Positions 1 through 7,571 of a stretch of DNA of 64,000 bases are shown piece by piece. Source of the DNA: Litoribacter populi (lineage in GTDB: Bacteria; Bacteroidota; Bacteroidia; Cytophagales; Cyclobacteriaceae); the NCBI RefSeq assembly GCF_007483685.1, contig NZ_VMKN01000001.1:2657549-2721548 (forward strand), given 5' to 3'. Each line of letters starts with the position of its first letter. Positions within the stretch are counted from its first letter, which is position 1. Made by a program: the position numbers and the translations under genes. The notes under the pieces were generated by a model, which ran no database searches, had not been told where the DNA came from, and saw only the letters and a list, made by a program, of their open reading frames with translations.

Positions 1-289
1 GATTACGATTTTTTGGTTGGCAACTTCCTGAATTTTTCGAGCCACATCTTTTTCAGCTTCAAAAGGAACCGCAACGATGATAATGTCCGCTTCCCAGGAA
101 GCTTCCACAGAACAGTCAATGGCCTCTAAGTTTGCAGAAAGGATTGTTGCTTTTGATTTCCTCAACTACTGCATGGACTTTTTCCTGCTCATTGGTGCAA
201 AGGAGTAATCTGTAATTGCCTTTTGCCAGCCTTTTTGAAATGGCAGAGCCCATATTTCCGGAGGCTCCGATGATAGCGATTGTTTGCAT
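1..289 (-). pseudogene. F420/NADP-reductase-like dinucleotide-binding protein, partial and frameshifted
   Basis: The minus strand opens with an ATG at 289 followed by a Rossmann start (IAIIGASGNMGSAISKRLAK), typical of the NADP oxidoreductase, coenzyme F420-dependent-like family. The frame hits a stop near 124, but a second frame carries a plausible continuation (LEAIDCSVEASWEADIIIVA, then VPFEAEKDVARKIQ) from about 145 to the window edge. A single-base indel near 141-155 therefore splits the gene. It may be a real inactivation or a sequence error. The remainder lies left of the window. It follows the Crp-type regulator on the same strand after 113 bp, so the two may be co-transcribed. Family assignment rests on the nucleotide-binding motif and is moderate. 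Confidence 0.6.
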
Positions 290-402
290 TGTCTTCCTGG
301 TTTAAATTTCTTACAATGCAAAGGTACTACCGCGCCATGCTACCATGCATTGCGCTTAGTCAAGAAAAACCATTGACTTTTGTCAATGAAAAAGGTGGTG
401 AT

Positions 403-981
403 TTATTTGCGGTTTGCCAGCTTTTTCCTGATTCGGCTTAATGTTTCAGGAGTCAGGCCCATGTAGGAGGCAATCATGTGCTGGGGCACTCTCTGGACAA
501 TGTCAGGATACTTTTCTGTAAAGTTTATGTAACGTTCTTCTATGGGCAAACTGATATTGGATGTAAGACGTCTTTGGAGCGCTATATAGGCGTTTGTGAT
601 AAGCAGGCGCATATAGGTCTCATACTTGGGCTGTGTTTTTAGAAGCTCTTCATGCGCATCCTTGGTTATCAAAACCAGTTCGGTATCCTCCAACGCATCG
701 ATATGGTAAGTAGCAGGTTCACCTGTAAAGAAACTGAATAAGTCCGAGATGGTCCAGCCTTCGAGGGCAAATTGAATGATGTGTTCCTTTCCGTTTTCAA
801 CAGCGTACTCCCGTAAGGCTCCATTTTCCACAAAAGCAATAACTTTACAGACATCTCCTTCCTGCAATAGGTATTGTTTTTTCCGTAGCTTTTTAGGGGT
901 TAAATACTTCTTGATTTGTTCCTGTTCTTCATCAGATAGAGGAACTTTCTCATTGTATTTTTGAAAGAATAGGTTGTACAT
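403..981 (-). CDS. Crp/Fnr family transcriptional regulator
   Basis: A 192-residue protein with a cyclic-nucleotide-binding-like beta-roll (about residues 25-130, with the LLQEGDVCKVIAFVENGALR segment typical of the fold) and a short C-terminal helix-turn-helix (about 160-192, with PQHMIASYMGLTPETLSRIR as the recognition region). This compact form is very common in Bacteroidota, where most members do not demonstrably bind cAMP. It is predicted to be a cytoplasmic DNA-binding regulator. No cysteine cluster is seen, so an Fnr-type iron-sulfur sensor is unlikely. The reductase-like gene immediately downstream on the same strand is a plausible target or operon partner. Start and length fit the family. 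Confidence 0.9.
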   Translation of the reverse strand: MYNLFFQKYNEKVPLSDEEQEQIKKYLTPKKLRKKQYLLQEGDVCKVIAFVENGALREYAVENGKEHIIQFALEGWTISDLFSFFTGEPATYHIDALEDTELVLITKDAHEELLKTQPKYETYMRLLITNAYIALQRRLTSNISLPIEERYINFTEKYPDIVQRVPQHMIASYMGLTPETLSRIRKKLANRK

Positions 982-1281
982 CTATAAATGAATTTTACTG
1001 TCAATACGAAATTAGATTATTGCCTTCACAAGAATTATTTGGACATTTTCATTTTTGGTTCCCCTGAATCAGTTATGGATCACTAACGCATCAATTTACG
1101 GAGCAGTTGTAAGATGTTTCAAGAATTAACTTCGAAACTGGCCCCTCTATAAAATAAACCCAATCTGATTGTAATAATTATCCAGGAGATGGTAAATCTT
1201 ACCGTACCTAATAAGTCGATGGAATCTGAATTAATATGTTTGCCTTATAAACATGTTAGTGTCAATAAAATAAACACCTAG
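982..1281. other. Intergenic region, no gene seen
   Basis: About 300 AT-rich bases between the Crp-type gene (minus) and the small plus-strand gene. It must hold two divergent promoters. No repeat, RNA gene or convincing ORF was recognised. Confidence 0.5.
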
Positions 1282-1500
1282 ATGGATACCATGGAAAAAG
1301 ATCTGCTAGATCTAAAAAATCGTTGTGAGACTAAGCTTAAATTTCTCTACGGATGGCAAAAGCTACCTTATGATAGGATCGTAAAAGGAAAAGGCATAAT
1401 CTCGACCATAGACTTAACACTCCAATACATGAATGATGGCAATGAAGAAGGCAAAGAGAGATGTCAAAAAGAGCTTAGGGATATGGGATTTCAATTATAA
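1282..1500 (+). CDS. Small hypothetical protein, 72 aa
   Basis: A charged, probably helical 72-residue soluble protein starting MDTMEKDLLDLKNRCETKLK and ending MGFQL. There is no signal peptide, membrane segment or recognised motif. The reading frame has balanced coding-like composition and a terminator-like sequence follows at about 1617, which supports a real gene. A second in-frame ATG lies three codons inside. Function unknown; it stands alone at the left border of the accessory island. Confidence 0.45.
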   Translation: MDTMEKDLLDLKNRCETKLKFLYGWQKLPYDRIVKGKGIISTIDLTLQYMNDGNEEGKERCQKELRDMGFQL

Positions 1501-1616
1501 TATTTCAAGCCAATTTCCAACAACAATTTATTGTATGCCAAGCCTTTAATTCTTATATTTCATAAGCAATAGCTAATACGACAAAGTTGTGACCCACCCT
1601 CCAGTGAGTAATTTGG

Positions 1617-1641
1617 GCCCTTGAGAGATCGGGGGCTTTTT
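1617..1641 (+). terminator. Weak terminator-like hairpin
   Basis: A short GCCC/GGGC stem followed by a run of seven T. It lies between a plus-strand gene and the 3' end of a minus-strand gene. The stem is only 4-5 bp, so the call is tentative. Confidence 0.35.
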
Positions 1642-1672
1642 TTATAGTTTATAGCGACTAGGATCCCAAATA

Positions 1673-2401
1673 TTATACGCTCTTCTGCAGCTCCATCTCA
1701 GGCATTTCATCATATGTCCTGCCATTGAGTTCTCTACCAGCTTTCTTCTTGTTCTTCCCTCCCCATTGCTTGAAGAAGAAAGCCACTCCTGCACGATCGC
1801 ATTGCTCCTGGATATCCAGTACCCAGTCCGCATCCATCGGCCTGGGTTTATGACCGCTCTCCCCTCCTACTATCACCCAATCGATTCCGGAAAGGTTAAG
1901 GTCGGGTAACGGTCCAATAAGCGGTTCACATGAAAGGAACTTGACCCGTGCACCGGTCTGCCTAAGCAGATCTATTCGGTCTGTCACCCGCTCATCTTCC
2001 ACCGACACTCCCATCCAGATATTATGCGTCCACTTCAGCTCCTGGTGATATTGCAGTAGTACATCAGCACGCTTAGTCAGCACCTGAAAGACATGCTGAG
2101 GATTATCGTTTATGACTTTGAAAACCTTTTTGATGAATTCCAAAGGCACGTCCACATGGAAAAGATCACTCATGGAGTTGACAAATACCACCTTGGGCTT
2201 TTTCCAGGAGTAAGGCGTAGCCAATGAATCGTCATGGGTGCGGACTTTTTTGAATCCATCTTTATACTTGTCCACCCTCATGGCCTGCAGCCGCTTGGAC
2301 ATGATTTCCGCATAGCAGAACTTACATCCTGCGGATATCTTGGAGCACCCGGTGGTTGGGTTCCATGTAAGTTCGGTCCATTCAATGCTTGATTTAGCCA
2401 T
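1673..2401 (-). CDS. Three-Cys-motif protein, DUF5131 (phage Gp37/Gp68-like)
   Basis: A 242-residue protein beginning MAKSSIEWTELTWNPTTGCS. It carries the family's three-cysteine pattern C19-x6-C26-x2-C29 (CSKISAGCKFCYAE), which resembles a metal or iron-sulfur site and has been compared with radical-SAM cysteines. Later conserved segments include FVNSMSDLFH, WMGVSVEDERV and WVIVGGESGHKPRPMD. These are hallmarks of DUF5131. The biochemical activity is not established. The gene directly upstream on the same strand is TcmP, the described partner of this family, 98 bp away, so the two probably act as a unit. Members are found in phages and accessory islands, which fits the neighbourhood. Confidence 0.9.
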   Translation of the reverse strand: MAKSSIEWTELTWNPTTGCSKISAGCKFCYAEIMSKRLQAMRVDKYKDGFKKVRTHDDSLATPYSWKKPKVVFVNSMSDLFHVDVPLEFIKKVFKVINDNPQHVFQVLTKRADVLLQYHQELKWTHNIWMGVSVEDERVTDRIDLLRQTGARVKFLSCEPLIGPLPDLNLSGIDWVIVGGESGHKPRPMDADWVLDIQEQCDRAGVAFFFKQWGGKNKKKAGRELNGRTYDEMPEMELQKSV

Positions 2402-2499
2402 AGGTTCTTTTTTTAATTTGTAAAGCTATTGGAATTCTTCCTGAGAAAAAAGACTGAAAAATTCATAATTCATTTTTACCTGCCAATTAGTGTCGAATC

Positions 2500-3624
2500 T
2501 TATTTCTTCTTTACCTGATAATCCACCAGCTGTTTTTTTGTCTTATGGTAAACGGAATCATAGGTAACCATTGGGGACTGCGCATCATAAGCCACCTCTC
2601 CATTTTTCTTCATTTCCTTCAAGCACTCAGCACCATGAGTTCCGATATGTCCTAACCGATAACAGAAACTTAAAAGCTGGAAATTATTGGATATTTGTCC
2701 TGAAAGAACCGCTTCTCTTACCTTTTTCTTAAAACTATCAATTTTAGACAGTCTAGCTGGGGAGAAAAAATCCAGCTGCTGATTACCAACCTCATCATCA
2801 ATATCAAAATTGGCATCTCCATTTATCTTGTTTTTCTGCCAGGCGATTTTCAAAAACTTATCCACTGCACGTGGATGGGTAGCCCCAAATATTATCCCAT
2901 GAATATTCGCTCCCTTTTTAATGGAAAAAGGATAAAGCATCAAGCCAGAATCCGGGTGAAGTTTTTTCCTTAATTGCTGAGTAATACTCCGATGAATGAA
3001 TTTATAACCCTGACTTTTTGCCAAGGCAATATCAATATCCAAATGCATTTTAAATTCTTCCCTTTCACCAAACCTCCAAAAATAGGAGGAAGAAACGAAA
3101 TAGAGAAAATCCGTTCTATTCGTCTTTTCAAATTCCAAAAAATATTTTGGGGAAAGAAACTTGATCCCATTTTGGTCTAGATAGACCAATGATGGATTCT
3201 TTTGGATCACTGGGAGAAGCTTTGGAAACAATTCTTGAAAGTCTTCATTACAGTACACCATTTCAACATGGCTTGCCAGCTCATCATCCTTTTCAAGAAA
3301 AGCCTTACAAGCTGCTTTCAGTTGCTCAAACTTCAATTGCTTCCTTTTATTCGGTTCAAATTCGTTCAAATAAAGATGAACCTTGACATTCTTCTTGAGG
3401 ATATTCTCTTTTTGACCCTGGATTTTTTCTAATAACCTTATCGGGCTTCCTGCAACACCGTTTTTATCAAATCCGGTCCCCGCAAAAAAATCAAAGACGC
3501 AGATATCCGATGAACCTAGCATGATGAAAGTGGGTAACCATGCTTCAGCGTATGCCTCAAAAATTTCTAACTTAGCTATTGTGCTATCATCGAACGGTTC
3601 GTCATGAAGGTCTTTAATCGCCAT
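2500..3624 (-). CDS. tcmP: Three-Cys-motif partner protein TcmP
   Basis: A 374-residue protein starting MAIKDLHDEPFDDSTIAKLE. Residues 45-51 read DFFAGTG, resembling motif I of SAM-dependent methyltransferases, followed by GVAGSPIRLLE. YLDQNGIKFLSPKYF may be a later part of the same fold. TcmP proteins are defined by genomic pairing with three-Cys-motif proteins, exactly as here. The catalytic role is unknown; methyl transfer or a related nucleotide reaction is inference from the motif. It is transcribed before the DUF5131 gene and diverges from the peptide gene at 3829. The 205-bp gap between them holds the promoters of both sides. Confidence 0.88.
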   Translation of the reverse strand: MAIKDLHDEPFDDSTIAKLEIFEAYAEAWLPTFIMLGSSDICVFDFFAGTGFDKNGVAGSPIRLLEKIQGQKENILKKNVKVHLYLNEFEPNKRKQLKFEQLKAACKAFLEKDDELASHVEMVYCNEDFQELFPKLLPVIQKNPSLVYLDQNGIKFLSPKYFLEFEKTNRTDFLYFVSSSYFWRFGEREEFKMHLDIDIALAKSQGYKFIHRSITQQLRKKLHPDSGLMLYPFSIKKGANIHGIIFGATHPRAVDKFLKIAWQKNKINGDANFDIDDEVGNQQLDFFSPARLSKIDSFKKKVREAVLSGQISNNFQLLSFCYRLGHIGTHGAECLKEMKKNGEVAYDAQSPMVTYDSVYHKTKKQLVDYQVKKK

Positions 3625-3828
3625 TGTAAAGAGAGTTTAAGTTCTAAAAAGCTGAATTTCAAATTAAAAGATTAATATTAAATAATTAAATACCCTGATC
3701 TGGGTATTTTTCCCAAAATTCAAAAGAAATCTTAGAGCTGTGTCACGAAATGTCGCACTATATTTTTCAGGTGACATCAACCTTAGAATAAACCCTTTAT
3801 CTTTAAGCACAACCTAAAACAAAATATA

Positions 3829-3966
3829 ATGAGCAAGAAGACTGTACCTGTAGAAAGACACAAGAGGTCAACACCATCTCCTACCCCGAGGAAAAATCCC
3901 GATGCCCCAAAGCCAGGCCCTAAGACGGTGCCGGTAAAGGAACATAGGAGATCTCGGCCAAAGTAG
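3829..3966 (+). CDS. Small basic proline-rich peptide with internal duplication, 45 aa
   Basis: Reads MSKKTVPVERHKRSTPSP, continues through PRKNPDAPKPGP, and ends with KTVPVKEHRRSRPK and a TAG stop. The motif KTVPV[EK]xHxRS occurs at both ends, joined by a proline-rich linker, so the peptide is a near two-fold repeat. It is strongly cationic, with no signal peptide. The repeat conserved at protein level argues that it is translated. It lies 60 bp before the three-gene cassette on the same strand. Function unknown; a nucleic-acid-binding or partner-binding peptide is conceivable but unproven. Confidence 0.5.
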   Translation: MSKKTVPVERHKRSTPSPTPRKNPDAPKPGPKTVPVKEHRRSRPK

Positions 3967-4026
3967 GGGAATGTGGCTGAAGCCTCTCCGCTCTTAAATT
4001 GACTTTACTCACTTAAATGAATAGAA

Positions 4027-4377
4027 ATGAACAGCTATGTAGCAGCAATGGATTACGAAACATTTATCAGAAGAGCATTTAATTGTGATTATGATAAACA
4101 TAATTCAAAAAACGACCACTTCAAAAACCTAATTGACACTGAAAGAGGTGCATCGCACACCCGACATTTGGGAAGCTTTGAAAAGCAATTGGTCCAAATT
4201 AAGAAAAACATAGAAAAGGCGATTTCGAAATTCCTCAAAAGAAAGCCCACGACGGAGGAAAAATCACAACTTGAAACTATTCAATTGCAGCTAATTCATG
4301 CCCAATCTACCAATGAGCTAAGGCATCTATTGAAATTAGGCGTTGATATTACAGGTAGGTATAGAGACTTGGTATAA
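4027..4377 (+). CDS. Hypothetical protein, first gene of three-gene cassette
   Basis: A 116-residue soluble, mostly helical protein (MNSYVAAMDYETFIRRAFNC to VDITGRYRDLV). Its stop codon overlaps the start of the next gene by one base (TAATG), indicating translational coupling. It shares a weak pattern with the third gene of the cassette: an aromatic-rich MDYETF/MDFDTY start, an [LI][IV]DTER motif, then a helix with IKKNI/IKNHI. The two may be distant paralogues flanking the membrane protein. No known family recognised. An alternative start is the Met of MDYETF. Confidence 0.6.
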   Translation: MNSYVAAMDYETFIRRAFNCDYDKHNSKNDHFKNLIDTERGASHTRHLGSFEKQLVQIKKNIEKAISKFLKRKPTTEEKSQLETIQLQLIHAQSTNELRHLLKLGVDITGRYRDLV

Positions 4378-4976
4378 TGAAAACACTTAAATGGACAATA
4401 ATAGGTGCCATTCCCCTCCTTTTTTTACTTGCACCAGTCCTGCTTAATAATGTGGAAGAAATTGACATGGGTATGGCAACTAATATGGGGATGTTCTTCT
4501 TAACCTACTTCATGGTGATTTTTACTTGGGAATCGCTCCAAAAGTCCCGGCAAGAATCATATTTAGAATCCAGGCCTTATTTGATTGCTGATTTTGAGGC
4601 TGAAGAGGACACCTTGTATTTTTACGTTAAAAACATTGGAAAAACATCCGCTTTGGATGTTTCTATCTCAATAAACCCAGACCTTAAGCTATTCGACCAG
4701 TTTTCATTTAACAGTGAAGTGTTTAGGGAGAAAATTAATTTCTTTCCCCCGGGGAAAATAATTAAAACCAATGTTAACACCACATATGAGTTTCATGAAA
4801 AAAATGAGATATACACTTTGTACTTAACTTATATGGATCCCCTGAAAAACAAAATAGAGGAAGAAATCCACATGAACCTTAAGTACAGGAGAAATCTGCT
4901 TTATCAAAAACGAAAGAAAATGGATGATGTGGTGAAAAGCCTTGAGAAAATCGTGAAGGTCTTGAATAAAAATTGA
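4377..4976 (+). CDS. Two-helix membrane protein with extramembrane beta domain
   Basis: A 199-residue protein with two transmembrane helices at the N-terminus (about residues 6-24, IIGAIPLLFLLAPVLL, and about 36-53, MFFLTYFMVIFTW). They are followed by a soluble domain of about 140 residues. This domain includes LYFYVKNIGKTSALDVSISI, which reads like an immunoglobulin-like beta sandwich, and a basic helical tail (RKKMDDVVKSLEKIVKVLNK). Such small membrane anchors with a C-terminal sensor or effector domain are frequent in defence islands, but no function can be assigned. It is coupled to the gene before (1-base overlap) and spaced 4 bp from the gene after. Confidence 0.65.
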   Translation: MKTLKWTIIGAIPLLFLLAPVLLNNVEEIDMGMATNMGMFFLTYFMVIFTWESLQKSRQESYLESRPYLIADFEAEEDTLYFYVKNIGKTSALDVSISINPDLKLFDQFSFNSEVFREKINFFPPGKIIKTNVNTTYEFHEKNEIYTLYLTYMDPLKNKIEEEIHMNLKYRRNLLYQKRKKMDDVVKSLEKIVKVLNKN

Positions 4977-4980
4977 AACT

Positions 4981-5373
4981 ATGGACTTTGACACCTACAA
5001 TCAGACTAAATCTAGGCTCATTGGAGAAGATTACGAAAATATGATGCGGTATTTTTTCCCAAACCAGAAGACAAAACGAAATGGGGTAGACCGTTTTTTG
5101 ATGATTTGCCTCGTGGATACGGAAAGAAACATTAAACCTTACGGACAACCTTCACGAAATAAGCAGTGCCTTAATATCAAAAATCACATCCACCGCATCC
5201 TTCAAAAGTTAATCAATCAGGGAGTACAAGAAAGAGACTTAAATTATTTACTGGACATTGAAGAATCTCTTGAATACTGTGGATCTTCTTTTAGCTTTAT
5301 GCTTATTCTGAGAAGGCTACATGACTTTGACAAGGACGGAATTATTACACCCTTTAACCACAGGAGGTATTAA
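4981..5373 (+). CDS. Hypothetical protein, third gene of cassette
   Basis: A 130-residue soluble protein (MDFDTYNQTKSRLIGEDYEN, ending TPFNHRRY). It has an LVDTER motif and amphipathic helices, with weak resemblance to the 116-residue protein at 4027. FDKDGIITPF looks like an isolated EF-hand-like loop (D-K-D-G), although one loop alone is not evidence of calcium binding. It begins 4 bp after the membrane-protein gene, so the three form one operon. Not recognised. Confidence 0.6.
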   Translation: MDFDTYNQTKSRLIGEDYENMMRYFFPNQKTKRNGVDRFLMICLVDTERNIKPYGQPSRNKQCLNIKNHIHRILQKLINQGVQERDLNYLLDIEESLEYCGSSFSFMLILRRLHDFDKDGIITPFNHRRY

Positions 5374-5674
5374 ATTGGCAAATCACGGCACCTTTTCAAC
5401 CTAACCCGTAGATTTAACTAAAAACCTTCTCTTGTTGCTCTCATACTTAAAGTTTACCCTTCTAGGCAGGGTCAAAATATTAGAACAACGATAAGGGATT
5501 TCTGCCTCGGCAGAGAACTTGGTGCTCATTGATCTGCTGGAGGAAAATATATCCCTTTTGTACGGGCATATGCTGTTAACACATCCTTGGTTGGCTCATG
5601 GTGGTTGGAAGGAACAATTATTAGTGAAATATTGAGTCTAATTCAAAATTACGGAAGATACGGGCAAGCTGGTT
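5374..5674. other. Gene-free stretch
   Basis: About 300 bases with no ORF of coding character and no RNA structure recognised. It separates the plus-strand cassette from a degraded palindromic repeat and from the minus-strand PIN/ImmA pair that converges on it. Confidence 0.4.
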
Positions 5675-5768
5675 TGGGGATTGCAAATCCCTTTTCATCC
5701 CGACCGCTGCGCTTATCGCCCCCCCCGGAAATGGTGGTCTGAATTCGAGATTGTAAATATCGAATAGC
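5675..5768 (-). repeat. Degraded copy of the composite REP element, inverted
   Basis: Contains GGGATTGCAAATCCC, then CCCGACCGCTGCGCTT, GGAAATGGTGGTCT and a decayed TTCGAGATTGTAAATATCGAA. The middle segments are the reverse complement of the insert in the copy at 51.1 kb (AGACCACCATTTTCGG and AAGCGTAGCGGTCGGG). It is therefore a decayed relative of that copy in the opposite orientation. Confidence 0.65.
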
Positions 5769-5815
5769 GAGGTGTCTGATGTGGAATAACAGAGGTTAGA
5801 TGTATGCTGTGGACT

Positions 5816-6331
5816 TCAAACAATCTTATCCCACTGTCTGATTCGGTTCTGAATTTCCTTTTTCATTTTATCCCCACTATACATCCCGTTGATAGTCACC
5901 AATTTTTGTAGCGAAACGATGGCTTGTGCTTTTGAAAGGCATTCTTCACTGATAAGCAGGTCGAATATCCAGAAGATCCCATGGTATTCCAAAGAGCAGC
6001 TTTCAGCAAATTTCCTAACCAGCCTATCACTGCTCAATACAATAGCATTCTTTAGATTCATAGCCATAAAGATTACTGACCTGTCCTCAGAGGAAAGACC
6101 TCTTGGGAAGGAAATTTCTTCCATTCTTGCAAAATCTCCTTCCTGAAAGTTGTGGACCACCAGTTTGTTCACAGCCTGGTACGCTCCTAATACCTGTTTC
6201 TGTTCCGGGAACAGTTCGTTAATCACTTCCACTGTGGTATGTAGCTCTATATCCAATTGAAAAAATTCAGATATCAGATCCAACTCAATCAGGTCAATAA
6301 AAATACAGGCATCGGTGACAGCGATTCTCAT
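5816..6331 (-). CDS. PIN-domain protein, putative toxin RNase
   Basis: A 171-residue protein with the acidic pattern of PIN-fold nucleases: D7 (VTDACIFID), E39 (VINEL), D83 in SSEDRSVIF and D102 in VLSSDRLVRKF. PIN toxins are Mg-dependent RNases. Its start overlaps the stop of the upstream HTH/ImmA gene by one base (TGATG), so the pair is translationally coupled. Regulator-metallopeptidase plus PIN organisation suggests a toxin-antitoxin-like or stress-triggered module, with the PIN protein as effector. Target RNA unknown. Confidence 0.78.
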   Translation of the reverse strand: MRIAVTDACIFIDLIELDLISEFFQLDIELHTTVEVINELFPEQKQVLGAYQAVNKLVVHNFQEGDFARMEEISFPRGLSSEDRSVIFMAMNLKNAIVLSSDRLVRKFAESCSLEYHGIFWIFDLLISEECLSKAQAIVSLQKLVTINGMYSGDKMKKEIQNRIRQWDKIV

Positions 6332-7386
6332 CAGATGACCATATTTTCCTTCCTGAACTCTGCCAGCTTTTGATTTTTCAATGCGGCAGCTTTGCTCATG
6401 CTGATAAACTCCTCCGCAAGAGCCCTAAAAAGAAGTTGGGAAAATCGATTGGAATGCTCCACCCCCTCGTATTCAACAGGCTCATTGACTCTATATCCCA
6501 ACTGGTTAAAGACCACATAGAATTGCTTGAGGTAATTTTCCGAAATCAGTCCTAAATTATTGGCTCTATATACCAATGCCTGCATGGAAATTCCATATTG
6601 CTGCTTCATGGCGGATAGTTCATGAATGGAAAGTTTGGTTCTTTTTCCACCCAATTCTTTTTTCATGGTTTCTGCCGGAAGCAACATGGCCGCCGCAAAT
6701 GCATGACAGTATTTTTCTTTCTGTTTTTCCGGAAGTCCATTGACATCCAGCAGGAGGTGAGCCAACTCATGAAGTGCAGTAAAGCGCTTTCTGTCAAGCT
6801 TAGCATCAAGTTTGGATTTGTTCAGAACAATCAAAGGAATGTCCCGGCCATTTACCCAAGTGGCAAAGCCATCGAATGATTCGGCAGAATCAATCTCCAA
6901 TACCTTCACATGATGGTCCTCCAGGACCTCAATTATATTGGAAATAGCATCCCTTCCCAATCCCCATGCATCTCTTAACTTCTCAGCTGCTTTTTCGATA
7001 TCATCCTGGGAGTGAATATGCATATTATTAAGAGGATTGTGAAACTTGGTTTCAATTCCCAGGATCTCCTCAAGTTCTATGTAGCGGCTAAGTTCATTTT
7101 TTGCAATCTCCACAATCCTGTTTTTCTCCTTGGACGGATAGTTTACCAATTTCTGAAATTCAATATCCCCAAATTCCATTACAGTATCGGTTTGGAAATA
7201 ATCAGGCCTGACACCCAGTGCTTCTGCAAGGAGACCGATCATTTCCGAATCAGGGGTCACCTGGCCCATTTCGTATTTGCTTAGGGCTTGCTTGGTGATA
7301 CGGTTGTCAATCCTATCAGCCAGCCCCTGCAGGGATAGGCCATTCATCAATCGGGCTGACTTAAGGCGGGAGCCGAAGTATTTCAT
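6331..7386 (-). CDS. XRE-family regulator with ImmA/IrrE metallopeptidase domain
   Basis: A 351-residue two-domain protein. Residues 5-62 form an HTH_3 (XRE) DNA-binding domain (LKSARLMNGLSLQGLADRI). The centre carries a zincin site HELAH at 206-210, followed by the ImmA-type E224 and FAAAMLLP segment. Members cleave or otherwise inactivate partner repressors, or act as antitoxins. It is the first gene of a coupled pair with the PIN protein. A candidate autoregulatory operator lies 43 bp upstream (7430-7464). Which of the two proteins neutralises the other is inferred from general practice in such pairs. Confidence 0.88.
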   Translation of the reverse strand: MKYFGSRLKSARLMNGLSLQGLADRIDNRITKQALSKYEMGQVTPDSEMIGLLAEALGVRPDYFQTDTVMEFGDIEFQKLVNYPSKEKNRIVEIAKNELSRYIELEEILGIETKFHNPLNNMHIHSQDDIEKAAEKLRDAWGLGRDAISNIIEVLEDHHVKVLEIDSAESFDGFATWVNGRDIPLIVLNKSKLDAKLDRKRFTALHELAHLLLDVNGLPEKQKEKYCHAFAAAMLLPAETMKKELGGKRTKLSIHELSAMKQQYGISMQALVYRANNLGLISENYLKQFYVVFNQLGYRVNEPVEYEGVEHSNRFSQLLFRALAEEFISMSKAAALKNQKLAEFRKENMVI

Positions 7387-7429
7387 GGGTTATAAATAAA
7401 TTGATTTGCAGTAAAAATACTCATTTCAG

Positions 7430-7464
7430 TTGACAAATTATGTTTATAAGTTACAATATGTCAA
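7430..7464. promoter_or_regulatory. Inverted-repeat operator candidate of the XRE/ImmA gene
   Basis: The 35-bp stretch starts TTGACAAATTAT and ends ATATGTCAA. The half-sites TTGACAwATTrT face each other about 11 bp apart. It lies between the divergent XRE/ImmA gene and the ATPase gene, where a self-binding repressor would sit. It could also affect the ATPase-subtilase operon, whose start is 108 bp away. Confidence 0.5.
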
Positions 7465-7571
7465 TCAGTATTAAACCTTTAAAAAAGAAAGCAAGATATT
7501 TCATGGCATGTTGAGGCATATTGTATTATTTTACGTTTATATTTTAGAGTGTAAATTTTTGGTAATTCTAT

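Noticed and set aside
5340-5355. EF-hand calcium site in the third cassette protein
   Set aside because: Only one short D-K-D-G stretch is present, without the full 12-residue loop or a second hand.
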